From: Clostridium sp. OM02-18AC
GTDB lineage: Bacteria > Bacillota > Clostridia > Lachnospirales > Lachnospiraceae
Direction of reading: 5' to 3'
Assembly (NCBI RefSeq): GCF_003481825.1
Contig: NZ_QULW01000010.1
Location: 32,610 to 96,609 of the forward strand
Length of the DNA: 64,000 bases
Below are positions 61,918 to 64,000 of the stretch, in pieces. The position numbers and the translations under genes were made by a program. Below the pieces are notes generated by a model. The model was not told where the DNA came from. It ran no database searches and saw only the letters and a program-made list of their open reading frames with translations. Each line of letters begins with the position of its first letter. Position 1 is the stretch's first letter.

Positions 61918-61990
61918 TATCGCAGTGACGTTTTGTTTCTGTCCTCAATGACACAAACAGCAGCACAAGATATCTCTTCCTGTGATTATC

Positions 61991-63160
61991 TTATTCCTTA
62001 AAGCAGTCCATGGTTCCGACAACCTGCCCCCCGCGGTAATAAACACGCGGTACCCGCTTTCCAATATCGCAGACCATCTCGTAATGGAAGCCGCCGCAAA
62101 GCTCAGCCAGCTTTTCCATGGTAATCTCTTCTTTGCCATCTTTTCCGATCAGGGTTACCGGCGTATCGACACAGACACCTGGTATATCCGTGACATCAAT
62201 CATAAGCTGATCCATGCAGACACGGCCCAGAATTGACGCGCGTCTTCCGTTTACCAGAACATAGCCACGGTTGGATAAGCTTCTCGGGTAACCGTCTCCA
62301 TACCCCACCGGAACAGTAGCCACATGCATGGTGCGTTCCGTTACATAGGTGCCGCCATAGCTGATTTCTTCTCCCGGTCCAATCTCCTTTACATAGGTGA
62401 CAAACGATTTCAGGCCGAGTGCCGGTCTTAGCGGCACTCGGTCTTTCTGCACTTCGTCAGACGGATACATTCCATAGATGGTGATACCGGCGCGAACATA
62501 GTTTAAGTTTGCCTGTGGCAAATCAATGATTCCTGCACTATTGGAACAGTGTTTCATGGGAATTTCAATTCCGCGTTCCTTTAATAAATCTGTAAAATGC
62601 AGATAACGGTTTAACTGCGTCATGGCAGATGTTTTTTCTTCTTCGTCTGCCCTGGAAAAATGGGTAAACAGTCCTTCGATCTCAATACCTGGAAGATTGC
62701 CGATTTCTGCTGTCAGATCCGCGCCGGACTCATCTGCTTCCATACCAATCCGGCGCATTCCGGTGTCGAGTGCAAGATGAATCCGGGCTGTTTTCTCCAT
62801 GCTGACGGCCAGATCCGACAAAGGCTTTGCCTGTTCCATGGTAAAAATAGTCGGCCGGATTTCATTTTCTATCAGTTCCTGGTAGGCGGATGGATGTGTC
62901 ACACCCAGGATCAGAATCATTTTTTTAATGCCATTGCGGCGAAGAAGCATGGCTTCCTCGATCGTTGCTACCGCATACCCATCCACATAGTCCTCAATCG
63001 CCTCCGCCACCGGGACAGATCCATGACCATACGCGTCTGTCTTAATGACTCCGATCATACCAGTGCTTTTGTCAATATTCCTGCGCATGGACTCCATGTT
63101 AAACCTGATTGCGTCCAAATCTACCGGTGCATAAACCCGTGTATACTGCCTGTGATTCAT
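61991..63160 (-). CDS. alr: Alanine racemase
   Basis: A 389-residue PLP enzyme making D-alanine for peptidoglycan. The PLP lysine is in MIGVIKTDAYGHG (near 39); the catalytic tyrosine region is EISYGGTYVTERTMHVATVPVGYGDGYPRSL near 255. ATG at 63160 has GAGGAA about 13 nt upstream. It is 26 bp after the nnrD-type gene and 151 bp before mazF. Confidence 0.96.
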   Translation of the reverse strand: MNHRQYTRVYAPVDLDAIRFNMESMRRNIDKSTGMIGVIKTDAYGHGSVPVAEAIEDYVDGYAVATIEEAMLLRRNGIKKMILILGVTHPSAYQELIENEIRPTIFTMEQAKPLSDLAVSMEKTARIHLALDTGMRRIGMEADESGADLTAEIGNLPGIEIEGLFTHFSRADEEEKTSAMTQLNRYLHFTDLLKERGIEIPMKHCSNSAGIIDLPQANLNYVRAGITIYGMYPSDEVQKDRVPLRPALGLKSFVTYVKEIGPGEEISYGGTYVTERTMHVATVPVGYGDGYPRSLSNRGYVLVNGRRASILGRVCMDQLMIDVTDIPGVCVDTPVTLIGKDGKEEITMEKLAELCGGFHYEMVCDIGKRVPRVYYRGGQVVGTMDCFKE

Positions 63161-63186
63161 AATTTAATTTTGTTCCTCGTTTCTAT

Positions 63187-64000
63187 CTATTTTAAAATAC
63201 TGTCTGCCAGATTCGTGGCAAGCACTCCGTTTTCTCCAAATTTGTCTGCCGCATACTCTCCCGCACGTCCATGAACATACACGCCAAACGCTGCTGCCTC
63301 AGCACATTCCATGCCGCGGGCCAAAAGACCTGCGATCACGCCGGTCAGGACATCGCCGGAACCGCCTTTTGCCATGGCACTGCAGCCGCTCTGGTTGATC
63401 CAGGTACCGCCATCCTTATCCGTGATCACAGTAACTGCATCTTTTAACACACAAACGGTGCCATAACGGGCACTATAGGCCCTAGCCTCTTCCAGCGGTG
63501 CCTTTTTCAGATCAGCTGCCGGAACCGAGGTCAGCCGGCTCATTTCGCCCATATGCGGTGTAATAATAATATTCTCTGTAAAATAACGTGTCAGATACGG
63601 ATGGGATGCCACACAGTTTAACCCATCTGCATCCAGAACAATCGGCACATAAGCGTCGGACAGAACCGTTTCCAACAGATACTCTGTGTAAGCATCCTGC
63701 CCCAGTCCGGGTCCCGCTGCGATCACATCAGCCCAGGCACACTCCTTTTCCAGTATTGTTTGCATGGTCTCTTCTTCATCCGGATCATAGCAGGATACGA
63801 TTGCCTCCGGAAGCTGCGTCTGCAAGACTGTCCGGTTTTCCGGCACAGTAAGGATTTTCACCAGCCCCGCTCCCGTACGGTATGCGCCAAGCGCTGTAAA
63901 ATAAGCAGCCCCGCTCATTCCACGGCTTCCCGCGATCACAAGGACTTTTCCAAAAGTCCCTTTGTTGCCGTCTTCCTGCCGTTTGGGAAGCTTGCTTAAA
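63187..64000 (-). CDS. nnrD: ADP-dependent NAD(P)H-hydrate dehydratase (partial, runs off the window)
   Basis: The C-terminal part of a NAD(P)H-hydrate repair enzyme. The frame is open to the right edge and reads KGTFGKVLVIAGSRGMSGAA, typical of the dehydratase domain start. ADAGPGLGQ-like AAGPGLGQD, NIIITPHMGEMSRL and the AKGGSGDVLTGVIAGLLARG ATP/ADP site follow. The residues before KGTFGK suggest an N-terminal epimerase domain (NnrE) outside the window. A GTG inside the frame at 63939 is not the true start. Confidence 0.92.
   Translation of the reverse strand, partial: LSKLPKRQEDGNKGTFGKVLVIAGSRGMSGAAYFTALGAYRTGAGLVKILTVPENRTVLQTQLPEAIVSCYDPDEEETMQTILEKECAWADVIAAGPGLGQDAYTEYLLETVLSDAYVPIVLDADGLNCVASHPYLTRYFTENIIITPHMGEMSRLTSVPAADLKKAPLEEARAYSARYGTVCVLKDAVTVITDKDGGTWINQSGCSAMAKGGSGDVLTGVIAGLLARGMECAEAAAFGVYVHGRAGEYAADKFGENGVLATNLADSILK

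Noticed and set aside
61840..61990. EndoAI-type antitoxin between alr and mazF
   Set aside because: The gap is too short for the usual roughly 90-residue antitoxin and holds no frame with a ribosome binding site.
1..64000. Prophage, insertion sequence, integrase or tRNA attachment site near Wadjet
   Set aside because: No transposase, integrase, phage structural gene or tRNA was recognised anywhere in the window.

Overview
The window looks like a chromosomal segment of a Gram-positive, low-to-moderate GC, spore-forming-type clostridium, most likely a member of the Lachnospiraceae. The reasons are strong AGGAGG ribosome binding sites, sigma-A type promoters with 16-17 bp spacers, and a gene content typical of that family: NfnAB, a pyrophosphate-type phosphofructokinase, the NifU-like/GGGtGRT pair, DUF4321, DUF6472, DUF5662, a YqeB/YqeC selenium-molybdenum cofactor pair, AddAB and SpoIID-like proteins. 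I see no rRNA, tRNA, CRISPR array, insertion sequence or prophage.

Layout. 1-4.8 kb: a DUF11-repeat protein, then MBL-fold hydrolase, CdaR-type regulator and GntP permease (all minus strand). 5.1-11.7 kb: a complete four-gene type II Wadjet (JetABCD) plasmid-defence operon, with a perfect 10-bp inverted repeat in its leader. 11.9-14.9 kb: pgi, a YdjM-like membrane hydrolase, and a Uma2-family pseudogene that has lost its catalytic middle. 15.0-23.2 kb: the GGGtGRT/NifU-like pair, the electron-bifurcating NfnAB pair behind a large palindromic promoter, and an operon yqeC - yqeB/mobA fusion - ThyX-like - dihydrofolate reductase. 23.2-27.2 kb: a YwaF/TMEM164-like membrane protein and a four-gene cluster with two MATE transporters around two small DUF proteins. 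27.4-39.3 kb: addAB, a small anchored protein with a degenerate FMN-binding fold, ftsH with a repetitive acidic tail, and pyrG.

39.4-48.9 kb: a cell-wall-binding repeat protein, a small conserved protein, DUF5662, hslO, a methyltransferase, a SEC-C protein, PPi-type phosphofructokinase, and the AI-2E/SpoIID pair. 48.9-52.8 kb: a probable 6S RNA, a PflX-type radical SAM protein, a SPOR-tailed amidase, an Lrp regulator behind a promoter-proximal terminator, and a CPBP protease. 52.8-59.5 kb: an EF-G paralogue, tyrA-aroA, and a secreted SGNH esterase. 59.6-64 kb: yebC, a CBS/CorC protein without the usual membrane domain, and the nnrD-alr-mazF cluster, where MazF has no antitoxin gene beside it; nnrD runs off the right edge.

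The genes group by function: sugar-acid uptake under CdaR; central carbon flux (pgi, PPi-PFK); redox balancing (NfnAB); nucleotide synthesis (ThyX-like, DHFR, PyrG); aromatic amino acids (TyrA, AroA); cell wall and sporulation (Alr, SpoIID-like, amidase, cell-wall-binding protein); and genome defence and repair (Wadjet, AddAB). Wadjet is a known system. The least understood genes here are the GGGtGRT/NifU-like pair, the divergent ThyX-like enzyme, and the EF-G paralogue with an altered G4 motif. The most striking non-coding signals are the palindromes at the nfnAB, jet and EF-G promoters. All functions are read from motifs and family knowledge; no database search was run.
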